8,964 bases of DNA, from positions 1 to 8,964 of the forward strand of contig JAILIR010000114.1 in the NCBI GenBank assembly GCA_024695185.1, given 5' to 3'. Every line of letters starts with the position of its first letter. Within the stretch, counting starts at the first letter, position 1. Below the pieces are notes generated by a model. That model was not told the origin of the DNA, did no database searches, and saw only the letters and a list, made by a program, of their open reading frames with translations. Position numbers and translations under genes: made by a program. Source of the DNA: a bacterium. GTDB taxonomy: Bacteria > Bacillota_I > Bacilli_A > Acholeplasmatales > JAEDCM01. This document shows, one piece after another, positions 1 to 5,617 of this stretch.

Positions 1-914
1 TTTCTTCTTTTCTTTGGTTTATCAGCAAATATTGAACTATCAGGATCAACTAATTTAACTTCGAAGAAAACAAATCTTTCTCCATCATAATTTCTTCTTC
101 CATAATAATATGGAGCAAACTCTCTATATCCTTCTAGATAATCAACATTCTTTTTAAAATGAACAATTAAATTCTTTTCTAAAGCTTTAATAGCTTCTTC
201 TCTTTTAACATTCATTAAATTCATGTAATATTCAATACAAATATTACTAAATGAATCTACAAAACGAATATCAAAATTATATTTAGCATTTTGCTTACCA
301 TCAATTGGTGGAAGCATTTGGCTAAATAAATTATTCATTTTCTTTGAAGCTCTTTTGATTCTTACTAAATCAATGAAAGCTCTAGGTATAACACAAATTA
401 CTAATAAAGCTAAGCAAGGCCAAACTAGAATAAAATCAATCAAATAGAATAAAATTCTAAGTGGTCCTGATTCTTCATCTTCAATAATACCATTTTTGTA
501 ATAAATTACTTTTCTTCTTGTTACAGTGGCTTCTTCTTTAACAAAAGCATTAAAACCACGCGTAACAAAGGCTAGAAAATCTTTATAGAATGGGAAAACA
601 GCGATTAAAACACATGATACAATAGCAATAGCAAACAATAGATTAGAATCATCTCGATCCTTAAATACAATAGATAAAACAAATAATGCTACAGCAATTA
701 CAAAGCATATTAATCTTAATATTGTTCTATTTTTTCTAATTTGAGAAACTTCTCTAATATCTGCAATTTGTTTTTCTAAATATAAGTTATAACATTTAGG
801 ACAATATACCTCACCATCCATAATGCCATACTTAGAATTAAATTGTTCACCACATCTACTGCAAGTTATACTACAGTTAGATTTGGCTAGTTGCATTGTT
901 TTTTTATCGCTCAT
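1..914 (-). CDS. Membrane protein with N-terminal zinc ribbon, 3' end cut by window edge
   Basis: I do not recognise this family. The reading frame opens at the ATG at 912-914 and is still open at the left edge, giving at least 304 residues. An AGGTGG ribosome-binding site lies at 919-924, only 4 bases before the start. The N-terminus holds a probable zinc ribbon: Cys18/Cys21 (CSRC) and Cys38/Cys41 (CPKC), with another cysteine at 14. Hydrophobic segments follow at about residues 66-84, 91-109 and 153-177; the last contains W-P-C. After these comes a soluble region of about 125 residues, rich in Tyr, Phe and Lys, with a basic KPKKRRK stretch at the visible end. The layout suggests a cytoplasmic metal-binding head, membrane anchors and a second soluble domain. 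The function is unknown. It lies downstream of the tRNA-Tyr terminator and probably has its own promoter. Confidence 0.8.
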   Translation of the reverse strand, partial: MSDKKTMQLAKSNCSITCSRCGEQFNSKYGIMDGEVYCPKCYNLYLEKQIADIREVSQIRKNRTILRLICFVIAVALFVLSIVFKDRDDSNLLFAIAIVSCVLIAVFPFYKDFLAFVTRGFNAFVKEEATVTRRKVIYYKNGIIEDEESGPLRILFYLIDFILVWPCLALLVICVIPRAFIDLVRIKRASKKMNNLFSQMLPPIDGKQNAKYNFDIRFVDSFSNICIEYYMNLMNVKREEAIKALEKNLIVHFKKNVDYLEGYREFAPYYYGRRNYDGERFVFFEVKLVDPDSSIFADKPKKRR

Positions 915-963
915 TATACCACCTGCAATTCATAAACCTTCTATATTATGCATTATTTCCTTT

Positions 964-992
964 ATTTTAGCACGAACTAAACAATAAAGAAA
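964..992 (-). promoter_or_regulatory. Candidate promoter for the zinc-ribbon membrane protein
   Basis: An extended -10 element, TGC followed by TAAAAT, is read on the minus strand at 964-972. A poor -35 (TTTCTT, 987-992) lies 17 bases upstream. It sits about 50 bases before the ATG at 914 and after the tRNA terminator, which suits an independent promoter. The -35 match is weak, so the call rests on the extended -10. Other AT-rich hexamers nearby could serve instead. Confidence 0.4.
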
Positions 993-1038
993 TATCATTT
1001 TTATTGTATAAATGTAAATTTTACTTATTTTAAGTGTC

Positions 1039-1064
1039 AAAAAAACTTTGACAAAATGCCAAAG
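1039..1064 (-). terminator. Intrinsic terminator after tRNA-Tyr
   Basis: On the minus strand CTTTGGC (1058-1064) pairs with GTCAAAG (1046-1052). This gives a 7-bp stem with one G-U pair and a 5-base loop, followed directly by seven T (1039-1045). It lies 13 bases after the CCA end of the tRNA and should end that transcript. Confidence 0.8.
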
Positions 1065-1077
1065 TGCTTTTTATAAG

Positions 1078-1162
1078 TGGTGGAGCGGGGTGGTTTCGAA
1101 CCACCGAACCCGTAGGGATCAGATTTACAGTCTGACGCGTTTAGCCTCTTCGCTACCGCTCC
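1078..1162 (-). tRNA. tRNA-Tyr (anticodon GUA)
   Basis: This is a class II tRNA of 85 bases including an encoded CCA (1078-1080). The acceptor stem GGAGCGG (1156-1162) pairs with CCGCTCC (1082-1088), and the discriminator base is A at 1081. The anticodon stem is CAGA/TCTG around the loop CTGTAAA, with anticodon GTA at 1126-1128. A long variable arm, as expected for bacterial tRNA-Tyr, lies between the anticodon stem and a T-arm carrying the GGTTCGAACC core. The GUA anticodon reads both tyrosine codons, UAU and UAC. It has its own promoter and terminator, so it is probably a single-gene transcript, although read-through from the parB operon is possible. Confidence 0.97.
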
Positions 1163-1179
1163 AGGTCTTACGCTTTTCT

Positions 1180-1208
1180 ATTTTATACTATTTTTATGAA
1201 AAACGCAA
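1180..1208 (-). promoter_or_regulatory. Sigma-A-type promoter of tRNA-Tyr
   Basis: A -35 TTGCGT (1203-1208) and a -10 TAAAAT (1180-1185, within TATAAAAT) are separated by exactly 17 bases on the minus strand. Transcription would begin near 1173, leaving a leader of about 10 bases before the mature tRNA 5' end at 1162. The position between the operon end at 1241 and the tRNA fits an independent tRNA promoter. Confidence 0.65.
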
Positions 1209-1240
1209 GTGTTTTTTTCATTCTTTTTATTAATCGTTTA

Positions 1241-1408
1241 TTATTGTTTTTTTACCTTTTTATCAAGTTCAACTCTAGGTATTAAAACAACCCTTTTACA
1301 ATTAATACATTCCATTTTAATATCTGCGCCAACTCTAATAATTTTCCATTTATCATTGCCACAAACATGTTTTTTCTTTGTTGTAATTATTTCATCTAAT
1401 TGATACAT
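1241..1408 (-). CDS. DUF951 family small zinc-ribbon protein
   Basis: This 55-residue protein matches what I know of the DUF951 family: an N-terminal YQLDEI, then KKHVCG (Cys16), W21, RVGADIK, a CINC knuckle (Cys34/Cys37), and a V-x-L-I-P-R stretch near a lysine-rich end. Cys16, Cys34, Cys37 and probably His14 could hold a zinc ion. The biochemical role of the family is not known to me; nucleic-acid or ribosome binding is only a guess. The ATG at 1406-1408 overlaps the parB TAA stop by one base (TAATG), which implies translational coupling. An AGGTG ribosome-binding site sits 7 bases upstream, inside the end of parB. Placement next to parB is common in Bacillota, often ahead of ychF. Here it is the last gene of the operon and ychF does not follow. 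Confidence 0.85.
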   Translation of the reverse strand: MYQLDEIITTKKKHVCGNDKWKIIRVGADIKMECINCKRVVLIPRVELDKKVKKQ

Positions 1409-2235
1409 TATTTATCACCTAAAATCTTTCCAATGATTTCTTTTCTATTTTCCTTAGGAAAACTTAAAGTGATTTTATTTTCACTAACCTTTACCTTACA
1501 ACCTAATTTGTTTTGTAGCTTTGTTTCTGCTTTAACATATCTATTTGTAGATACCTTAATAACAACTGTTTTCTTTTCGTTTTTAGTGATTGCTTCAACT
1601 TCTCTAACGTTAAGATTTTTCTTAACTATTTCATTAGCAATCTCTATAATTCTTTTCTTATCTTTAAGTTTAGATAATGGTCTAGCATGACCACTAGTTA
1701 TTTTACCCTCTGAAACAAGTTCTGCGACTTCTTTTGGAAGTGATAATAAACCAACAACATTAGTAATATAGCTTCTAGATTTACCAATCTTTTTAGCTAG
1801 CTCAGCTTGTGTTAAACCTAACTCCTTCATGATAGTTTGGTAGGCACTAGCTTCCTCCATTGCTGTTAAGTTTTCTCTTTGAAGATTTTCGATTAGAGCA
1901 ATTTCAGCAACCTTAGATTCATCATAATTTCTTACGATTGCTGGTATAGTTTTTAGCTTTAATTTTAAACATGCTCTATAACGTCTTTCCCCTGAAACGA
2001 TTATATATTTGTCATTAAATTGCTTAACAATAATTGGCTGAAATACGCCATTTTCACTAATTGATGCAGCAAGTTCGTCTATTTTTTCTTCATCAAATAT
2101 TTTTCTTGGCTGATAAGGGTTTGGACTTATCTTTTTTAAGTCTATTTGAAGAACAACTTCCCCATCTTGAATGTCATCAATATTTATATAATTATCATCA
2201 AGTAATTCTTTTAAACCTCTACCTTGATTACTCAT
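1408..2235 (-). CDS. parB: Chromosome partitioning protein ParB (Spo0J)
   Basis: ParB is the CTP-dependent DNA clamp that loads on parS sites near the origin, spreads, recruits SMC/condensin and stimulates ParA. The 275-residue product has the full family layout. An N-terminal peptide GRGLKELL (residues 5-12) resembles the ParA-activating tail. The ParB/CTPase domain begins near ISPNPYQPRK (36-45), with the CTP-binding GERRYRA at 82-88 and ENLQREN at 116-122. A helix-turn-helix follows at about 141-162 (TQAELAKKIGKSRS), and a basic dimerisation domain lies after about 210. The recognition helix reads YITNVVGLL rather than the common HIANHLRLL. The start overlaps the end of parA by 8 bases, and the next in-frame codons upstream lead to a stop, so this ATG is the only good start. 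The single ParB and the strong ParA pairing favour Spo0J/ParB over Noc. Confidence 0.96.
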   Translation of the reverse strand: MSNQGRGLKELLDDNYINIDDIQDGEVVLQIDLKKISPNPYQPRKIFDEEKIDELAASISENGVFQPIIVKQFNDKYIIVSGERRYRACLKLKLKTIPAIVRNYDESKVAEIALIENLQRENLTAMEEASAYQTIMKELGLTQAELAKKIGKSRSYITNVVGLLSLPKEVAELVSEGKITSGHARPLSKLKDKKRIIEIANEIVKKNLNVREVEAITKNEKKTVVIKVSTNRYVKAETKLQNKLGCKVKVSENKITLSFPKENRKEIIGKILGDK

Positions 2236-3001
2236 TCTTCTTCATAACCTCCTTTGCAAGAAGTTTATAGTTTTTAGATGAAGCAGATTGAGGTTGATAC
2301 TTAGTTACAGGTAGCCCATAACATGGAGCCATAGCAGCCGCGGCATTAGATTGAATAATAGTTTCAAAGATACCTTCTTTAAAATATTCTTTAACCTCAT
2401 TCATTACTACCCAACCAGTATTAACTCTTCTATCTAACATTGTAAATAGAACTCCTTCTATCTTTAAACTCTTTCTATTTTCTCTTTTGTTCTTTTGAAC
2501 AATTCTAATTGTATTAAGCAATTGTGTTAAGCCTTCTATAGCAAGAAAATGGCATTGTACGGGAATTATCACAGAATTTGCGGCATATAAAGCATTAAGT
2601 GTTAATAAGCCTAGTGATGGTGGTGTATCAATGATAACATAATCATATTGACCCTTTACCTTATTTAAGGCTTTTTCTAAAATATAATTTCTAAAAGGAT
2701 TATCAAGTAGTTTAAATTCAACACCTGCTAAATCCATTGTTGCTGGTAATACATCAATATTAGCTACATCTGATTTAATAATGATATCTTTTGCTTCTTT
2801 GTTGTTACAAAAAATATCATATACATTATATTCCAAGTTTGATTTTTCTATGCCTAGTGATGTTGCAACACTACCTTGAGGATCTAAATCTACTAAAAGT
2901 ACCTTTTTGCCATATATAGCAAGTGCTGATGATAGATTGACACTTGTAGTTGTTTTTCCTACACCACCTTTTTGATTCGAAATTGCTATAATCTTTCCCA
3001 T
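2228..3001 (-). CDS. parA: Chromosome partitioning ATPase ParA (Soj)
   Basis: ParA/Soj is a deviant Walker ATPase that binds DNA as an ATP dimer, is released by ParB, and in Bacillus also acts on DnaA to control replication initiation. The 257-residue protein has the deviant Walker A KGGVGKTT at 11-18, with signature Lys11 and catalytic Lys16. VDLDPQG at 37-43 carries the Walker A' aspartates, and VIIDTPPSLG at 122-131 is Walker B with Asp125. Length is normal for the chromosomal type and shorter than plasmid ParA proteins that carry an extra N-terminal helix-turn-helix domain. The ATG at 2999-3001 follows an AGGGG ribosome-binding site that overlaps the rsmG stop. It lies 10 bases after rsmG and overlaps parB by 8 bases, so it is cotranscribed with both. 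MinD-type relatives are excluded by the ParB partner and the gene order. Confidence 0.97.
   Translation of the reverse strand: MGKIIAISNQKGGVGKTTTSVNLSSALAIYGKKVLLVDLDPQGSVATSLGIEKSNLEYNVYDIFCNNKEAKDIIIKSDVANIDVLPATMDLAGVEFKLLDNPFRNYILEKALNKVKGQYDYVIIDTPPSLGLLTLNALYAANSVIIPVQCHFLAIEGLTQLLNTIRIVQKNKRENRKSLKIEGVLFTMLDRRVNTGWVVMNEVKEYFKEGIFETIIQSNAAAAMAPCYGLPVTKYQPQSASSKNYKLLAKEVMKKNE
2248..2254 (-). promoter_or_regulatory. Ribosome-binding site of parB
   Basis: A full AAGGAGG lies inside the end of parA, 12 bases before the parB ATG at 2235. The spacing is longer than usual, but an in-frame TGA at 2242-2244 rules out any closer or longer start. The strong site inside parA suggests ParB is made at its own rate rather than only by coupling. 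Confidence 0.6.
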
Positions 3002-3011
3002 AATTATTCCC

Positions 3012-3692
3012 CTATCTTAAAGGCTTCTTCTTTATTTGACTAAATGCTCTAGGATATTTATCTAGAGTATGTTCAATCTTTTTGATCTTTAAAATCTTTC
3101 TTTCACTATTTTCTATTGGTAAATTAAACTTAATTTCTTCTTCTAGTTTACCACCTAATGTTTTTATTGTATTCTTCCCCAAATCATGGCTTACTACCAT
3201 CGGTAAATAGAATCCATCTATTTTAACAAGTGGCATACATAATTCTAAGCCTATATTAATATCTGCTAGTGCTCTAGATGTAACGATATCAAATTTTTCT
3301 TTCATATCTACTTCTTCAGCACGAGCATGAATAGCTTTAATATTAGTTAAGCCTAATTCCTTAATAACTGTGTTTAAGAATTCTATTCTTTTATTTAAAG
3401 AATCAACTATAGTTACATTGATATTAGGAAAAGCTATTTTTAGAGGTATCGCAGGGAACCCTGCGCCACTACCTACATCGCATAAACTAATATCTTTATT
3501 AAAATCATATGCCTTTACTAAAGTTAAAGAATCATAGAAATGTTTTAAAAATACTCCATCTCTATCAGTAATACCTGTTAGATTCATTACCTTATTATAT
3601 TCAACTAGTAGATTAAAATATTTTTCAAATTTATCTAACTTATCATTATCTAAAGTTATACCTAAGCTTTCAATTTCTTTTATAAAATCCAT
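3012..3692 (-). CDS. rsmG: 16S rRNA (guanine527-N7)-methyltransferase RsmG (GidB)
   Basis: RsmG uses S-adenosylmethionine to methylate N7 of G527 in the 530 loop of 16S rRNA; loss of the family enzyme gives low-level streptomycin resistance. The 226-residue product shows NLTGI (37-41), HFYDSL (51-56) and the SAM-binding CDVGSGAGFP (71-80). It also has the acidic IVDS end of the second strand (95-98), RAEE (124-127), and SRALADI (139-145). The C-terminal YPRAF...KKKPL resembles the family's YPRK-x-G...KKPL ending, with the glycine region altered. The ATG overlaps the mnmG stop by one base (TAATG), with a weak AAGAG ribosome-binding site inside mnmG, so translation is probably coupled. It is slightly short for the family, but no motif is missing. 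Confidence 0.96.
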   Translation of the reverse strand: MDFIKEIESLGITLDNDKLDKFEKYFNLLVEYNKVMNLTGITDRDGVFLKHFYDSLTLVKAYDFNKDISLCDVGSGAGFPAIPLKIAFPNINVTIVDSLNKRIEFLNTVIKELGLTNIKAIHARAEEVDMKEKFDIVTSRALADINIGLELCMPLVKIDGFYLPMVVSHDLGKNTIKTLGGKLEEEIKFNLPIENSERKILKIKKIEHTLDKYPRAFSQIKKKPLR

Positions 3693-5527
3693 TATAATCT
3701 CTTTAAAGCAAATAGTATTTGGGTAATATCCGCAGGATTTACACCACTAATACGCATTGCTTGACCTATTGTTAGAGGTCTTACTTTCTTTAGTTTTTCT
3801 TTTGCTTCTGAAGCAAGATTATTAATAGTATCATAATCGAAATCATTAGGTATTCTAATATCCTCTGCTTCCATCATCTTTCTAGCTTGCTCATTAGCTT
3901 TCTTGATATAGCCACTATATTTAGCATCTATTTCAACCTCTTCGATGACTAGTGGATCAACTTCTAAGTTAAATAAATATATTATATCTTTATAATCAAT
4001 TTCTGGTCTTTTTAATAATTCAAAGGCAGATACTGATTCATTAAGTTCAATTTTACCATTTTCTAGTAAGTATGGATTTGCTTTTTTTGGAGCGATTTTT
4101 TCGCTTTTTAATAATTCAGTAAATTCTTCTATTTTCTTTTTCTTATCTAAGTATTTTTGATACTTCACTTCATCTAATAAGCCAATTCTATGACCATATT
4201 TCATTAATCTTTCATCAGCATTATCATGTCTAAGTAATAGTCTATATTCAGCACGAGATGTAAGTAATCTATATGGATCTCTAATACCTTTAGTAATCAA
4301 ATCATCAATTAATACACCAATATAAGCTTCGTTACGCTTTAGGATTAATGGCTCTTTATTATCTAATTTTAAGCTGGCATTAATACCAGCCATTAAGCCT
4401 TGACATGCGGCTTCTTCATAGCCACTAGTTCCATTAACTTGTCCAGCAAAATATAAGCCCTCTATTAATTTAGATTCTAGTGTTGGCTTTAATTGTTGAG
4501 GATTAATGGCATCATATTCAATAGCATAAGCATAACGCTTAACTCTACAATTCTCTAAACCAGGTAGTGTTCTAATCATCCTGTCTTGTACATCTTCAGG
4601 CATAGATGTAGAGAAACCTTGAACATATGTTTCATTTATTTCTAGGCTTTCTGGCTCTAAAAATATTTGATGACGCTCTTTATCCTTAAATCTAACTATT
4701 TTATCTTCTATAGATGGACAGTATCTAGGACCTACTCCTTCAACTACTCCACCATACATAGCTGATTTATCTAAGTTATCTAAAATGATTTTTTTAGTTT
4801 CATCATTTGTATAAATTAAGTAGCAAGGTACTTGAGGACGATTATAGTCAATATTATCATAACTAAAAGTCCACTTTTCCTTATCACCATATTCTACTTG
4901 ACCTCTTGAAAAATCAATTGAATCAGTGAAGATTCTTGCGGGAGTACCTGTTTTAAGTCTTATAACCTCAAAGCCTAATTCTTTAAGCTCATCACTTATA
5001 CCACGACTAGTCTTTTGAGCATCAGGACCTTCTTCTTTGAAGCTATGTCCTCTAAGTATTCTACTTCTCATATAAGTACCAGTAGTAATAACTACAGCCT
5101 TAGAATTAATTTCTTTTCCGTCAAAAACAACTCCATTAACCTTATTATCATTAACTAAGAAGCGTTCTACATACCCTTCAAGTAAATCAAGATTTTCTTG
5201 ATTTTGTAGTGTTTTAAGCATTTCTCTAGGATACATTCTTTTATCAGATTGAAATCTTAGAGCTCTAACTGCAGGACCCTTACTTGAGTTTAACATCTTA
5301 ACTTGTATTTGTGTTTTATCCGCATTTCTAGCCATTTCGCCACCTAGGGCATCAATTTCTCTAACTACTATACCTTTAGCAGGTCCACCTACAGATGGAT
5401 TACAAGGCATAGATGCGGTCATATTTAAATTACCTGTAATAAGTAATGTTTTCTTTTTCATTCTTGCACATGCTAGGGCAGCTTCACAACCAGCGTGTCC
5501 TGCGCCAATAATTATGCAATCATACAT
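3692..5527 (-). CDS. mnmG: tRNA uridine-34 carboxymethylaminomethyl modification enzyme MnmG (GidA)
   Basis: MnmG is the FAD-dependent partner of MnmE. Together they place the (carboxymethyl)aminomethyl group on C5 of wobble U34 in tRNAs reading split codon boxes, using methylenetetrahydrofolate. From the chosen start the protein has 611 residues. The Rossmann FAD site GAGHAGCEAA spans 8-17, and PCNPSVGG (41-48) carries conserved Cys42. The first family signature GPRYCPSIED (266-275) has catalytic Cys270, and the second, AGQVNGTSGYEEAACQG, spans 361-377. A C-terminal helical domain ending TIGQAMRISGVNPADI should bind MnmE. An upstream ATG at 5558-5560 would add 11 residues, but it lies within the hairpin. 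The ATG at 5525-5527 follows AGAGGTG and gives the usual YDCIIIGAGHAG start. mnmE is not in this window, although it usually sits just upstream in Bacilli. Confidence 0.97.
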   Translation of the reverse strand: MYDCIIIGAGHAGCEAALACARMKKKTLLITGNLNMTASMPCNPSVGGPAKGIVVREIDALGGEMARNADKTQIQVKMLNSSKGPAVRALRFQSDKRMYPREMLKTLQNQENLDLLEGYVERFLVNDNKVNGVVFDGKEINSKAVVITTGTYMRSRILRGHSFKEEGPDAQKTSRGISDELKELGFEVIRLKTGTPARIFTDSIDFSRGQVEYGDKEKWTFSYDNIDYNRPQVPCYLIYTNDETKKIILDNLDKSAMYGGVVEGVGPRYCPSIEDKIVRFKDKERHQIFLEPESLEINETYVQGFSTSMPEDVQDRMIRTLPGLENCRVKRYAYAIEYDAINPQQLKPTLESKLIEGLYFAGQVNGTSGYEEAACQGLMAGINASLKLDNKEPLILKRNEAYIGVLIDDLITKGIRDPYRLLTSRAEYRLLLRHDNADERLMKYGHRIGLLDEVKYQKYLDKKKKIEEFTELLKSEKIAPKKANPYLLENGKIELNESVSAFELLKRPEIDYKDIIYLFNLEVDPLVIEEVEIDAKYSGYIKKANEQARKMMEAEDIRIPNDFDYDTINNLASEAKEKLKKVRPLTIGQAMRISGVNPADITQILFALKRL

Positions 5528-5533
5528 ATATAA

Positions 5534-5540
5534 CACCTCT
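5534..5540 (-). promoter_or_regulatory. Ribosome-binding site that sets the mnmG start
   Basis: AGAGGTG on the minus strand lies 6 bases before the ATG at 5525-5527, an ideal distance. The alternative ATG at 5558-5560 has no comparable site and falls inside the hairpin, so the downstream start is preferred. Confidence 0.75.
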
Positions 5541-5550
5541 TTAAGGGCGT

Positions 5551-5582
5551 AAAAACTCACGCGTAGAACGTGTGAGCTTTTT
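5551..5582 (-). terminator. Hairpin terminator after tkt, in front of mnmG
   Basis: On the minus strand CTCACACG (5569-5576) pairs with CGCGTGAG (5556-5563) around a 5-base loop TTCTA, with one A-C mismatch. Five T follow at 5551-5555, and five A before the stem (5578-5582) can extend pairing past one unpaired G. It lies 20 bases after the tkt stop, as expected for an intrinsic terminator. Read on the plus strand the mismatch becomes G-U, giving an unbroken stem with a T-run, but there is no plus-strand gene to end there. Because mnmG begins 24 bases further on, the hairpin may also lie in its leader. Confidence 0.65.
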
Positions 5583-5589
5583 CCTTCTT

Positions 5590-5617
5590 ATAATATTTTT
5601 CTTATTTCATTTCTAAA
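5590..5617 (-). promoter_or_regulatory. Weak candidate promoter for the mnmG-parB operon
   Basis: A -10 TATTAT (5590-5595) and a -35 TTTAGA (5612-5617, inside the end of tkt) are 16 bases apart on the minus strand. Transcription would begin near 5583, just before the hairpin, so the mnmG leader would contain it. I found no better promoter between the hairpin and the mnmG start. Such AT-rich matches occur by chance in this sequence, and the operon may instead be fed by read-through from tkt. Confidence 0.25.

Noticed and set aside
1400..1690. Plus-strand open frame of 96 codons opposite the end of parB
   Set aside because: It is antisense to a clear parB, has a low-complexity Leu/Ser/Phe composition and no family motif. 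The shorter plus-strand frames at 1048-1233, 1209-1403, 2061-2270 and 7557-7760 are likewise shadows of tRNA, DUF951, parB and the acidic-tail protein.
5528..5560. Longer mnmG start adding 11 residues
   Set aside because: The extension MSFYALKEVLY has no family counterpart and begins within the hairpin, while the ATG at 5525-5527 has an ideal AGAGGTG and gives the conserved N-terminus.
5551..5582. Hairpin as a parS site
   Set aside because: The arms CTCACACG/CGCGTGAG with a 5-base loop do not match the continuous parS palindrome TGTTTCACGTGAAACA, and a T-run follows as in a terminator.
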